Below, piece after piece: positions 1 to 7,480 of a DNA stretch of 14,206 bases. The first letter of the stretch is position 1. The number at the start of each line of letters is the position of its first letter. The stretch is taken from contig CALBQG010000077.1 in assembly GCA_937899435.1 (NCBI GenBank), forward strand, positions 1-14,206. The letters run 5' to 3'. The notes under the pieces are model-generated. The model searched no databases, was not told where the DNA came from, and saw only the letters and a list, made by a program, of their open reading frames with translations. Position numbers and translations under genes: made by a program. Source of the DNA: UBA11540 sp003445125. Lineage in GTDB: Bacteria; Bacillota; Clostridia; Oscillospirales; Ruminococcaceae.

Positions 1-14
1 GAATGGTTTTAATG

Positions 15-20
15 TATGAT
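15..20 (+). promoter_or_regulatory. Possible -10 element for the GH42 operon
   Basis: TATGAT matches the sigma-A -10 consensus at five of six positions and lies about 44 bases upstream of the chosen GH42 start. The matching -35 would fall beyond the window edge, so this cannot be tested here. It overlaps the upstream in-frame ATG at 16, which would argue against that codon being the start. Confidence 0.25.
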
Positions 21-63
21 AATGGTAAACAACTTTGCCCATACTGAAAACCGAGGTGAATTT

Positions 64-2103
64 ATGACAACTGCGATTACTCCGAAATTTCCGAAATTTT
101 TACACGGCGGCGATTACAACCCCGACCAGTGGCTGGATCGTCCCGATATCTTGGAAAAAGACATCGAACTGATGAAAAAATCCCACTGCAACTGCATGTC
201 CGTCGGCATCTTTTCCTGGGCGCAACTGGAGCCCTACGAAGGCGTTTACCGTTTGGACTGGCTTGCCGACGTCATTGACAATCTTTACAAAAACGGAATC
301 TACACCATTTTGGCAACTCCGTCCGGAGGAAAGCCCGCATGGATGACCGAGCGCTATCCCGAAATTGCCCGTGTCAACACGAACGGACAGCACGAGCTTC
401 AGGGACGCCGCCAGAATCACTGTATGTCCTCTCCGATTTACCGCGAAAAGGTTCGCCAGATCAACCAAACGCTCGCCGAGCGTTTTGCCAATCACCCGGG
501 CGTGATCATGTGGCACATTTCCAACGAATTCGGAAACACCGACTCCGACTGCCACTGCGAACACTGCCAGGCGGCTTTCCGTGAATGGCTGAAAAACAAA
601 TACAAGACGCTTGACAACCTCAACTACCAGTGGTGGAATCATTTCTGGAGCCACACCTACACCAGTTGGAATCAGGTACATTCTCCCATGCCTTACGGTG
701 AGTACACCTGCCTCGGAATGCTACTTGACTGGAAGCGTTTCGTCACCGACCTGACCTACGATTTCATCCGTGCCGAAGCGGAAGCGGTGCGCCCCTACAA
801 TCCGCAGCTGCCGGTTACCACCAATCTGATGAATATGTTCGGCGGTTTGGATTATTTTAAAATCAAGGACGTCATTGACGTGGTTTCCTGGGACAACTAT
901 CCCTACTGGCACAGCAGTGACAGCGAGATCGGTCAGGCACAGCGCTCCGCCACCTGCCACGACCTGATGCGTTCGCTGATTCCCGGAAAGCCCTTCATGC
1001 TGATGGAAAGTTGCCCCGGTCCCGTTTCGTGGCATCCCGCCTCCCGCATCAAACGCCCCGGTATGCACAAGTTGTCCTCTTTGCAGGCAGTGGCGCACGG
1101 TTCCGACACCGTGCAGTACTTCCAGTGGCGCATGAGCCGCGGCGGTTTTGAAAAATTCCACGGCGCGGTAGTAGATCATTACGGCGAAGCAGACACCCGC
1201 ATGTTCAAAGAAGTGACCGATGTCGGCGAGACATTGGAAAAAATTCAGGATGTATACGGCTCGACCGTCAAAAACGACGTGGCAATTCTCTTCGACTGGC
1301 AGAACCGCTGGGCGACGGAAATCACGCTCGGACCGCGCAAATGCGGAATGCACTACGACGACGACATTTACAGACATCATCACTGGTTCTGGGAAAACAA
1401 CATCGGTGTGGATTTTGTCTGCGAAGATTCTGACATCAGCGGATACAAAGTGGTCGTCGCTCCGTTGATGTATATGCTGCGCGAAGGCTTTGCCGAAAAG
1501 ATCCGTGCCTTTGTCGCAAACGGCGGTACCTTTATCACTACCTACGTCAGCGGTTTGGTCAACGAAAATGACCTGTGCTATCTCGGAGGATTCCCGGGAC
1601 TGATCGGCGATGTGCTGGGAATGCGTGCCACGGAAACCGACGGACTGTATGACCGGCAAACAATCGATGTCAACTACCGCGGAAAAATCTATCAGGCATT
1701 TGAGCTTTGTGATCTGATTGCCCCGTCCACTGCCGAAACAATTGCCGAATACGCTTCGGAATTCTATGCGTCCACACCTGCCATTACCGTCAACAGCTTC
1801 GGCAAGGGAAAGGCGTACTACCTCGGCGCACGGATGGGACTGGATTTCCTGCGCGACTTCTACCCGCAGATCATGAAAGACGCACAGGTGGAACCGGTCA
1901 TTGGTACCAAGCTCCCCGAAGGTGTGGTTGCCACGCGGCGCACCAACGAAAAGGAAGCCTTCCTCTTCATTCAGAACTACAACAATGCCCCTGTGCAGAT
2001 TTCTTTGGATCGTACATACCGTGATTTGCAGGCAGGAACCGATGTATCCGGTTCTTTGGAGCTGGGCAACTACGGAATTGCCATTCTTTCCTGCCCCAAA
2101 TAA
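64..2103 (+). CDS. GH42 beta-galactosidase
   Basis: Cytoplasmic glycoside hydrolase family 42 enzyme, expected to remove terminal beta-galactose from oligosaccharides by a retaining mechanism. The chosen ATG at 64 gives 679 residues and follows GAGGTGA at 53-59; in-frame ATGs at 16 and 22 would add 14-16 residues but lack a ribosome site. The catalytic barrel covers about residues 10-390, with acid/base Glu155 in the HISNEFGN motif and probable nucleophile Glu315 in LMESCPG. Cys120, Cys163, Cys165 and Cys168 (CHCEHC) match the four-cysteine zinc site known in some GH42 enzymes. The trimerisation-type middle domain follows at about 400-610 and a short beta domain ends the protein. No signal peptide is present. 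Length is normal for the family. It is the first gene of a tight four-gene run, 15 nt before the lipoprotein. The exact linkage preference cannot be read from sequence. Confidence 0.93.
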   Translation: MTTAITPKFPKFLHGGDYNPDQWLDRPDILEKDIELMKKSHCNCMSVGIFSWAQLEPYEGVYRLDWLADVIDNLYKNGIYTILATPSGGKPAWMTERYPEIARVNTNGQHELQGRRQNHCMSSPIYREKVRQINQTLAERFANHPGVIMWHISNEFGNTDSDCHCEHCQAAFREWLKNKYKTLDNLNYQWWNHFWSHTYTSWNQVHSPMPYGEYTCLGMLLDWKRFVTDLTYDFIRAEAEAVRPYNPQLPVTTNLMNMFGGLDYFKIKDVIDVVSWDNYPYWHSSDSEIGQAQRSATCHDLMRSLIPGKPFMLMESCPGPVSWHPASRIKRPGMHKLSSLQAVAHGSDTVQYFQWRMSRGGFEKFHGAVVDHYGEADTRMFKEVTDVGETLEKIQDVYGSTVKNDVAILFDWQNRWATEITLGPRKCGMHYDDDIYRHHHWFWENNIGVDFVCEDSDISGYKVVVAPLMYMLREGFAEKIRAFVANGGTFITTYVSGLVNENDLCYLGGFPGLIGDVLGMRATETDGLYDRQTIDVNYRGKIYQAFELCDLIAPSTAETIAEYASEFYASTPAITVNSFGKGKAYYLGARMGLDFLRDFYPQIMKDAQVEPVIGTKLPEGVVATRRTNEKEAFLFIQNYNNAPVQISLDRTYRDLQAGTDVSGSLELGNYGIAILSCPK

Positions 2104-2118
2104 CAGAAAGGATTTTTC

Positions 2119-2667
2119 ATGAAAAAGTTTTTTCCGTTTCTTCTGGCGGCGGTGCTGCTGCTTGCTTCCTGCAATCAGCACCCGCTCCCCTCATCTTCCG
2201 AAGCCGCCGGCAGCGAACAAATCAGCGAAGCGCCCGTGTCATCGGAAGAATCGGTTTCCTCCGAGGAAGATTCGTCAAAGGACATTTCTTCGGAGACCGT
2301 CTCTCAGAATCTTAAAAGCGCCCACGAAATTTTCGACCTTGTCACAAACAGCGTACCATTCACCGAAGATGTCGTGGAAATCGACGCCAAATATCTGAAG
2401 GACAAAACGGGACTTGAACCGAAGGATTTCTTCGGTGTTACCTCGATCTCCATGAAAAAAATTGAAACGGTGATTGTATTGGTCGCCGACAGTCAGACCC
2501 GCGCTTCCGAATATGCCGACGCTCTCCGTGCGGCAATGGACAACGAAAGCGGTTTTTCGTCCGTACGCGATCAATCCGACGTGCTGTGTGTCGGAAACTA
2601 TGTCGTTTTCCTGACCACACAAACCGATTTTGACAAAGCCGGACTGACGGAAAAACTGCGGCAATAA
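2119..2667 (+). CDS. Putative lipoprotein, DUF4358-like
   Basis: Small exported lipoprotein of 182 residues with no assigned biochemical role. The start follows GAAAGGA at 2106-2112. Residues 1-17 form a lipoprotein signal peptide (two Lys, a hydrophobic core, then LASC) with Cys18 as the predicted lipidated residue. Residues 22-62 are a low-complexity Ser/Glu linker that probably spans the wall zone. Residues 65-182 form a compact alpha/beta domain (FTEDVVEIDAKYL, SISMKKIETVIVLVADS, VGNYVVFLTT) resembling DUF4358, a Bacillota family I recall next to MBOAT and DHHW genes. The context, directly before both of those, points to an accessory part in extracytoplasmic acyl transfer; that role is inference. 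The domain name rests on recalled pattern and context, not on a profile search. Confidence 0.78.
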   Translation: MKKFFPFLLAAVLLLASCNQHPLPSSSEAAGSEQISEAPVSSEESVSSEEDSSKDISSETVSQNLKSAHEIFDLVTNSVPFTEDVVEIDAKYLKDKTGLEPKDFFGVTSISMKKIETVIVLVADSQTRASEYADALRAAMDNESGFSSVRDQSDVLCVGNYVVFLTTQTDFDKAGLTEKLRQ

Positions 2668-2673
2668 AGTACC

Positions 2674-2703
2674 GTCCTCTTTTACATTAAACTTCGGGAG
2701 GAC
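2674..2703 (+). promoter_or_regulatory. Hairpin covering the MBOAT ribosome binding site
   Basis: GTCCTCTT at 2674-2681 can pair with GGGAGGAC at 2696-2703 (six Watson-Crick pairs plus two G-U pairs, 14-nt loop). The 3' arm contains the whole Shine-Dalgarno GGAGG of the following GTG start at 2709. It lies just after the lipoprotein stop. It could limit MBOAT translation unless opened, but short pairings to an SD can arise by chance. Confidence 0.35.
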
Positions 2704-2708
2704 TGCGC

Positions 2709-4085
2709 GTGATATTCAGCAGCACACTGTTTTTGTTCCGATTTTTGCCGATCACCCTTCTGTTTTACTATATTGTCCCCAAAAAATGGAAAAACCCGGT
2801 AATTCTTCTTTTCAGTCTGTTTTTCTATTCGTGGGGAGAAGTAAAGTATTTTCCTATCATGGTGTTGGCAATTCTCGTGAATTATCTGGCGGCGTTGGGC
2901 ATTGCCCGGTTTGATCAAAAGCCGGGGCTTCGCCGCCTCTTTTTCCTGATTGCCCTGTTCGTCAGCCTGGGGCAGCTTTTTTTCTTCAAGTATTACAACT
3001 TCTTTTCCAGAAACATCGAAGGACTCACGGGGCTGTCTCTGCCGCTTGTGAAATTGGCGCTCCCGCTCGGCATCAGCTTTTACACCTTCCAGACCCTCAC
3101 CTACACGGTGGATGTCTATTGCCGAAAAGTGTCCGCGGAAAGAAACCTTATCAATTTTGCCACCTTTGTGGTGCTCTTTCCGCAGTTGATTGCCGGTCCG
3201 ATTGTCAAATACACCGATATTGACAAAGAGCTCAAGGATCGCACAATCTCCCTGCAGCAGGTGGAGGACGGCGTGAAGCTGTTCATCTTCGGACTTGGGA
3301 AAAAGGTGCTGATTGCCAACAACATCGGGCTGTTATGGACGGAAATCGAATCCCGCGGATTCGACGGCATCTCCACCCCGCTTGCCTGGCTTGCGGTCGT
3401 TGCCTTCGGATTGCAGATCTTTTTCGATTTCAGCGGATACTCCACCATGGCAATCGGGCTTGGAAAAATGCTCGGCTTTGAATTTCCCCAGAACTTCAAC
3501 TACCCCTACATTTCCCGCAGCATTACCGAATTCTGGCGTCGCTGGCACATGACCCTCGGTTCCTTTTTCAGGGAATATGTCTATATTCCCCTCGGCGGAA
3601 ACCGCAAGGGCAAAGCGCGGCAGTATCTGAATTTGCTGATCGTCTGGGCATTGACGGGATTCTGGCACGGTGCCGAATGGAATTTTATCCTTTGGGGGCT
3701 GTATTTCTTCGTGTTTTTGGTGTTGGAAAAAGCATTTCTGCTCAAATTCTTAGAAAAGCACAAAATCCTTTCCCACATCTATCTGATTTTTCTCATCCTC
3801 GTCGGATGGGCGATTTTCCAGATCACCGACATGGCACAGCTCGGTCTGTTCCTGCAAAGAATGTTTGCGTTTGATTTTTCGCTTGACTGGCTGTACTATT
3901 TGCGCAACTATGCGGTTATTCTGCTGATCGGCATTCTGTTTTCCACACCCCTTCCGGAAAAACTGTACAAACGGCTGGAACACCTTCGCCTTGTCCCCGT
4001 GCTTGTATGCGGCGTCATTTTGGCAGTGTGTGTGGCGTATCTGGTGGATGCCAGCTACAACCCGTTTCTGTATTTCAGATTTTAA
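2709..4085 (+). CDS. MBOAT family membrane O-acyltransferase (AlgI-like)
   Basis: Polytopic membrane-bound O-acyltransferase of 458 residues, expected to move acetyl groups from a cytoplasmic donor across the membrane toward an extracellular polysaccharide, as AlgI does for alginate. The GTG start follows GGGAGG at 2696-2701. Many hydrophobic spans run through the protein, beginning at residues 5-22. The conserved MBOAT core is visible: SITEFWRRWHMTLGSFFREY with His280, YIPLGGNRKG, then LTGFWHGAEWNFILWG with His320, the invariant catalytic-type histidine. Length is typical for the AlgI/PatA branch. It lies 41 nt after the lipoprotein and 12 nt before the DHHW gene, the usual Bacillota arrangement for polymer acetylation. 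The D-alanyl transferase DltB is a relative, but no dltA, dltC or dltD is present, which favours an acetyl donor. The acceptor polymer is unknown. Confidence 0.92.
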   Translation: MIFSSTLFLFRFLPITLLFYYIVPKKWKNPVILLFSLFFYSWGEVKYFPIMVLAILVNYLAALGIARFDQKPGLRRLFFLIALFVSLGQLFFFKYYNFFSRNIEGLTGLSLPLVKLALPLGISFYTFQTLTYTVDVYCRKVSAERNLINFATFVVLFPQLIAGPIVKYTDIDKELKDRTISLQQVEDGVKLFIFGLGKKVLIANNIGLLWTEIESRGFDGISTPLAWLAVVAFGLQIFFDFSGYSTMAIGLGKMLGFEFPQNFNYPYISRSITEFWRRWHMTLGSFFREYVYIPLGGNRKGKARQYLNLLIVWALTGFWHGAEWNFILWGLYFFVFLVLEKAFLLKFLEKHKILSHIYLIFLILVGWAIFQITDMAQLGLFLQRMFAFDFSLDWLYYLRNYAVILLIGILFSTPLPEKLYKRLEHLRLVPVLVCGVILAVCVAYLVDASYNPFLYFRF

Positions 4086-4097
4086 GGAGGGTTGACC

Positions 4098-5246
4098 GTG
4101 AAAAAGATTCTGAAATATCCGGTGCTTCTCCTGTTTGCGCTCTTTATCGTCGCAGTGAGCATTGCTGACTGCCTGACACCGGACAAAACCGATACCGAAT
4201 TTGAATCCGGACTTCAACAGCGTCCGACACTGACCGCCCAATCGCTTTTGAACGGAGAATTTGCCACAGACTACGAATCCTATATTAACGACCAATTTCT
4301 TTTCCGTAACGGGTGGATTACCGTGAAATCCTTCACGGAATCTCTCCTCGGAAAGACGGAAAACAACGGGGTGCTGTACGGGAAAGACGGATATATGTTT
4401 GAAAAGCTCTCTTCTTATGACGAGAGCCGGTTGGCAAAAAACACGGAGTCCGTCCGCATTTTTTGCGATGACAACTACAACCTGAAAATCACTTTCGCAC
4501 TGATTCCCAATTCCTATGCCGTTCTCAAAGACAAGGTTCCCTCCGGCGCACCTTTGCTCGATCAGGAATCGCTCATTTCAAAAGCCTATGAGCAGGCGGG
4601 TATTTCCTCGACTATGGATTTCTTCCCTGTACTGGAGGAACACAGTGACGAGTATATTTACTATCGCACTGATCACCACTGGACCACCCAAGGGGCATAT
4701 TGTGCCTACCTCGAAATTTGTGATGAGCTGAATCTGACCCCTGTCGATTTGCAGGATCTCGAAAGCCGCACCGCGGACGGATTTTACGGCACATTTTTCT
4801 CCAAATCCAAAGCCTTCAATGCCAAAGCGGACACGATTACGTATTATCTCACGGACGCTTCGCTGGACATTTTGCAAACGGACGGAAACGGCGGATTTTC
4901 GGTCAAAGAGCATCACGACACGCTGTATGACACCGAAAAACTGGAGACCCGCGACAAATACGCGATGTTCCTCTACTCCAACCACGGCATCAGCCTTCTT
5001 CACGGCAAAGAAACCGCCGAAAAAGAATCCCTGCTCGTGTTCAAGGATTCCTACGCCAACTCCCTGCTTCCCTTTCTGACGGAAAACTATCGGGAAATTT
5101 TAGTAGTGGATCTGCGGTATTTTCAGGATGTCTCTCTTTTGGTCGAAAACCAATCTTATGATGACGTTCTGATCTTGTACAATCTGTCCACGTTTTTGAG
5201 TGACACCGATGTGGTAAAGCTCAAGTATTCTCAAATCTTTGATTGA
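4098..5246 (+). CDS. DHHW family extracytoplasmic SGNH-like protein (AlgX/AlgJ-like)
   Basis: Membrane-anchored protein of 382 residues, probably acting outside the membrane as acetyltransferase or acetyl carrier partner of the MBOAT protein. I chose GTG at 4098 because AAGGAGG at 4084-4090 sits 7 nt before it; the in-frame TTG at 4092 is only 1 nt from that site. Residues 4-24 form a signal-anchor helix. A typical DHHW-family entry region follows (RPTLTAQSLLNGEF, YINDQFLFRNGWI, NNGVLYGKDGYMF). The DHHW motif is at 192-195 (Asp192, His193) within YYRTDHHWTTQGAY, and FKDSYANS carries the probable nucleophile Ser318. Together these give the Ser/Asp/His set known from AlgJ and AlgX. Last gene of the operon, ending 6 nt before a strong terminator. 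Whether it transfers acetyl or only binds polymer is not visible. Confidence 0.9.
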   Translation: MKKILKYPVLLLFALFIVAVSIADCLTPDKTDTEFESGLQQRPTLTAQSLLNGEFATDYESYINDQFLFRNGWITVKSFTESLLGKTENNGVLYGKDGYMFEKLSSYDESRLAKNTESVRIFCDDNYNLKITFALIPNSYAVLKDKVPSGAPLLDQESLISKAYEQAGISSTMDFFPVLEEHSDEYIYYRTDHHWTTQGAYCAYLEICDELNLTPVDLQDLESRTADGFYGTFFSKSKAFNAKADTITYYLTDASLDILQTDGNGGFSVKEHHDTLYDTEKLETRDKYAMFLYSNHGISLLHGKETAEKESLLVFKDSYANSLLPFLTENYREILVVDLRYFQDVSLLVENQSYDDVLILYNLSTFLSDTDVVKLKYSQIFD

Positions 5247-5252
5247 TACAAC

Positions 5253-5285
5253 GAACGCCCCGCACATAATTTGTGCGGGGCGTTC
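5253..5285 (+). terminator. Terminator hairpin of the GH42-DHHW operon
   Basis: A perfect 13-bp stem, GAACGCCCCGCAC (5253-5265) with GTGCGGGGCGTTC (5273-5285), closes a 7-nt loop 6 nt after the DHHW stop. The U-tract behind it is weak (TTGCTATTAAATTT), so efficiency is uncertain, but stem strength and position between convergent units support a terminator. Confidence 0.8.
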
Positions 5286-5300
5286 TTGCTATTAAATTTC

Positions 5301-5344
5301 CGAAAAACACGCGGCGCGTGCCCTTGAAAAGAGGCACGCGCCGC
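5301..5344 (-). terminator. Terminator of nagBA
   Basis: On the minus strand a perfect 12-bp GC-rich stem (arms 5333-5344 and 5311-5322, 10-nt loop) starts 5 nt after the nagA stop and is followed by GTGTTTTTCGG, a proper U-run. It lies back to back with the terminator of the convergent plus-strand operon. Confidence 0.85.
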
Positions 5345-5349
5345 AGGTT

Positions 5350-6501
5350 TTATAACTTTTTTCCGTTGGCGTATACGTCACAGACGTTCAATTCCGAATC
5401 CAGAACCACAAGGTCGGCGTCTTTTCCGACTTCAATGCTTCCCTTCCGATCCCCGAGTCCCATCAGTGTCGCCGGTGTCAGAGACGTCAGTCTCGTGGCT
5501 TCGCTCATGGAAAGTCCCGCCCGCTGAACCGCAAAACGGAAGGCGCGGTCCATCGTGCCGATACTTCCCGCAAAGCATGACCGATCGGGGAGCTTTGCCA
5601 CGCCATCCTCCACGATGACGCGGTTTTTCGGTTCTACCGCGCCAAGGTAGCTTTCGGTCACCGTCGTTCCCGACGCACGCATGGCATCCGTCACCAGGCA
5701 GACGCGATCTGCCCCTTTGACAGAAACCACCAGCCGCATCAATTCCTTCGGCACGTGGCAGCCGTCACCGATCAGTTCGGCAAAAATGCCTTTTTCGGCA
5801 TAGGCATACTGCGTCACACCGATATGCACTCGTCCGTCCACCTTATGAAATCCCGAAGTAGCACTGTACAGATGCGTGATGCTCGAAAAGCCTGCTTCAT
5901 AAGCTGCCTCTGCCTGCTCATAGGTCGCATTGGTGTGTCCCATCGAAAACGACACACCGCTGGACATCAGACGCTCGGCAAACGGCATCACGTACTGAAC
6001 CTCCGGCGCGCAGGTGATGCGGGAAATGACATCGCGGTTTTCCTCCACCAGCTCGGCATCTTCCTCTGTCGGCGGAACGATCAGATCGGGGCGCTGAGCG
6101 CCGCACATCGCGGGGCTCAAAAAAGGTCCTTCCAAATGAAGCCCGACGGCATGGCACGGCAACTGTGCTTTCGTTTTTCGGAACACATCGCAAACCGCCC
6201 GTATCATCTCGCGGTTGCACGAAACCAGGGTCGGGAAAATCGTTGTAGTGCCGTGCTGCGCATGAGTGGCACAAATACCAACCCCGGCTTCGAGAGTGGC
6301 ATCGCACAGGTCTAACCCGCCGCCGCCGTGCACATGAATGTCAACAAACCCGGGAACCACCCATTTTCCTTTCAGATCCACGGTTTCATCGGCATTTTCT
6401 TCCCGAAAAGATATGATCTTCCCGTTTTCAACGGTCAGGAAGCGGCTTTCCGATTCTCCGTCCCTGCCGATCAGATGGGCATTTTTGAAAAGCGTTCTCA
6501 T
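5350..6501 (-). CDS. nagA: N-acetylglucosamine-6-phosphate deacetylase
   Basis: Cytoplasmic amidohydrolase-superfamily enzyme of 383 residues that removes acetate from GlcNAc-6-phosphate to give glucosamine-6-phosphate, the step before NagB. Visible motifs are VPGFVDIHVHGG with His56 and His58, HLEGPF with metal-ligand-type Glu124, MGHTNA with His189, THLYSA with His210, GDGCHVP with His249, and LVTDAM with catalytic-type Asp272. The C-terminal beta-sandwich strand motif KGSIEVGKDADLVVLD is intact. Length is normal. The start ATG overlaps the nagB stop as ATGA, so translation is probably coupled. The loop after His210 reads HLYSA rather than the more usual HLFNA, a mild variation. No sugar transporter or kinase gene lies nearby, so the source of the phosphorylated sugar is encoded elsewhere. 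Confidence 0.95.
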   Translation of the reverse strand: MRTLFKNAHLIGRDGESESRFLTVENGKIISFREENADETVDLKGKWVVPGFVDIHVHGGGGLDLCDATLEAGVGICATHAQHGTTTIFPTLVSCNREMIRAVCDVFRKTKAQLPCHAVGLHLEGPFLSPAMCGAQRPDLIVPPTEEDAELVEENRDVISRITCAPEVQYVMPFAERLMSSGVSFSMGHTNATYEQAEAAYEAGFSSITHLYSATSGFHKVDGRVHIGVTQYAYAEKGIFAELIGDGCHVPKELMRLVVSVKGADRVCLVTDAMRASGTTVTESYLGAVEPKNRVIVEDGVAKLPDRSCFAGSIGTMDRAFRFAVQRAGLSMSEATRLTSLTPATLMGLGDRKGSIEVGKDADLVVLDSELNVCDVYANGKKL

Positions 6502-7349
6502 TTATTATAGACCCGAATTTCCGGCACCGGTGCCTGCAGCGCCTCACGGGTAGCGTAGAGCATCGCGTCGGGGTGCAGCTGGAACAGCGAGCACGGTACG
6601 TGACAATCCACTTTACCGGACAGCACCGGACGCAGTGCGCCTGCATTCCAGTCACGAGGCATACACATACGCACTTTCTTTGCCATGAACATTTCCTTCA
6701 TGCCGACGGTGATGCAATAGCGCGGAATGGCATTGAAATTTCCGCCCGCATTCATGAATCCATTGATGGTACGCGTTTCGCGGGAAACTTCCAGCACACG
6801 CGTCTGGCGGTTGAGAAATTCCTCGTTCGTGCAAGGCTCGTCCCCGTACGGCGGTTCGTTGAACGCATAGTGACCGTTAATGCCGACACCGCCGAACACC
6901 ATATCCGGTACCCCGTATTTTTCGATCAGCTGCAGTACGATATCCGGGTTCTTCGGATCGGGGAAATAACGGTTTTCGGGCAGCACGTTCAGTTCGTCGT
7001 CGATCTGAGAATAGAAAATACGATCCATACCGCCGCGGAAAGACAGCGGATCGTTTTTGTCGATATACTCGCCGTCATCCGTGATATACTCATCCATATT
7101 GCAGAACACACAGTTTTTCAGGCTGATCCGATGTTTATTGACCAGATAGACGATGCGGGCATAGGGACCGAGCGGTCCGTAAGGAACGATCATGAAGGTG
7201 GTTTTGTTTTTACGGTTGTTTTCCTCGATCACCGACAGCACTTCCATGGCGACCTTCCAGTACATATCCACTTCCACGTCGCAGACTTCGAGGCGGATTT
7301 TACTGGTCTTTGTCAATTCCTCAATGGGACAGGTATAATAATTTTCCAT
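6498..7349 (-). CDS. nagB: Glucosamine-6-phosphate deaminase/isomerase-like protein, divergent subfamily
   Basis: Protein of 283 residues in the NagB/RpiA/SugarP-isomerase fold, expected to convert glucosamine-6-phosphate to fructose-6-phosphate and ammonia. The ATG at 7349 follows GTGAGGAAA. Catalytic positions are kept: NMDEY with Asp86, then GGVGINGHYAFNEP with Asn158, His160 and Glu165 (Asn at the first of these is, from memory, also normal in Bacillus-type NagB). The usual GGTP/GSTP phosphate loop is replaced by VPYGPLGPYAR (residues 55-65). By eye, the Lys of the GSQKA motif is Asn235 here, and the Arg in the SRFF region has no clear equivalent. This pattern fits a Bacillota subfamily annotated as glucosamine-6-phosphate isomerase. 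Overlap with nagA by 4 nt supports an amino-sugar role, although the true substrate could differ from classical NagB. Driven by its own promoter, divergent from the AraC gene. Confidence 0.85.
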   Translation of the reverse strand: MENYYTCPIEELTKTSKIRLEVCDVEVDMYWKVAMEVLSVIEENNRKNKTTFMIVPYGPLGPYARIVYLVNKHRISLKNCVFCNMDEYITDDGEYIDKNDPLSFRGGMDRIFYSQIDDELNVLPENRYFPDPKNPDIVLQLIEKYGVPDMVFGGVGINGHYAFNEPPYGDEPCTNEEFLNRQTRVLEVSRETRTINGFMNAGGNFNAIPRYCITVGMKEMFMAKKVRMCMPRDWNAGALRPVLSGKVDCHVPCSLFQLHPDAMLYATREALQAPVPEIRVYNK

Positions 7350-7380
7350 ACTGTTTCCTCACTCTCGTGTATTTGCTTTT

Positions 7381-7409
7381 ATTATAGCGGTAAAAAAATT
7401 TTCCCACAA
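7381..7409 (-). promoter_or_regulatory. nagBA promoter
   Basis: On the minus strand TTGTGG (7404-7409) and a perfect TATAAT (7381-7386) are separated by 17 nt, predicting a start near 7374 and a leader of about 25 nt. The -35 matches consensus only at TTG, as expected for a promoter that needs an activator. Confidence 0.7.
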
Positions 7410-7410
7410 G

Positions 7411-7424
7411 GGACAAAATTGTCC
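7411..7424. promoter_or_regulatory. Candidate operator dyad between nagB and araC
   Basis: GGACAA and TTGTCC form a perfect 6-bp inverted repeat separated by AA. It lies directly upstream of the nagB -35, centred near position -43 of the predicted nagB transcript, where a class II activator would sit. ATTGTCCG from its right arm recurs at 7481-7488, over the predicted araC start point. Binding by the adjacent AraC-type protein is inference. Confidence 0.5.
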
Positions 7425-7451
7425 GTTTCATGCACAATATTGCCATATCTA

Positions 7452-7480
7452 TTGATTTTTTGCCGATTTTCCATTATAAT
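7452..7480 (+). promoter_or_regulatory. Promoter of the AraC-family gene
   Basis: TTGATT (7452-7457) and TATAAT (7475-7480) are separated by 17 nt, a near-consensus sigma-A promoter. Start would be near 7487, giving an 18-nt leader to the ATG at 7505. This placement rules against the longer open frame beginning at 7430. Confidence 0.75.

Noticed and set aside
16..63. Upstream start for the GH42 protein at ATG 16 or 22
   Set aside because: No ribosome site precedes these codons, while GAGGTGA sits correctly before ATG 64, and GH42 proteins normally begin shortly before the first barrel strand.
721..2181. A 486-codon minus-strand open frame antisense to GH42
   Set aside because: Codon-aligned with the GH42 gene, no recognisable domain, His/Val-rich composition, and it extends into the lipoprotein gene. 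Explained by missing TTA/CTA/TCA codons.
4092..4097. TTG at 4092 as start of the DHHW gene
   Set aside because: Only 1 nt separates it from the AAGGAGG core; GTG at 4098 has the proper 7-nt spacing.
7435..7442. CAATATTG palindrome as a further operator
   Set aside because: A perfect 8-bp palindrome, but AT-rich and lacking the TTGTCC element of the other sites; too short to claim.
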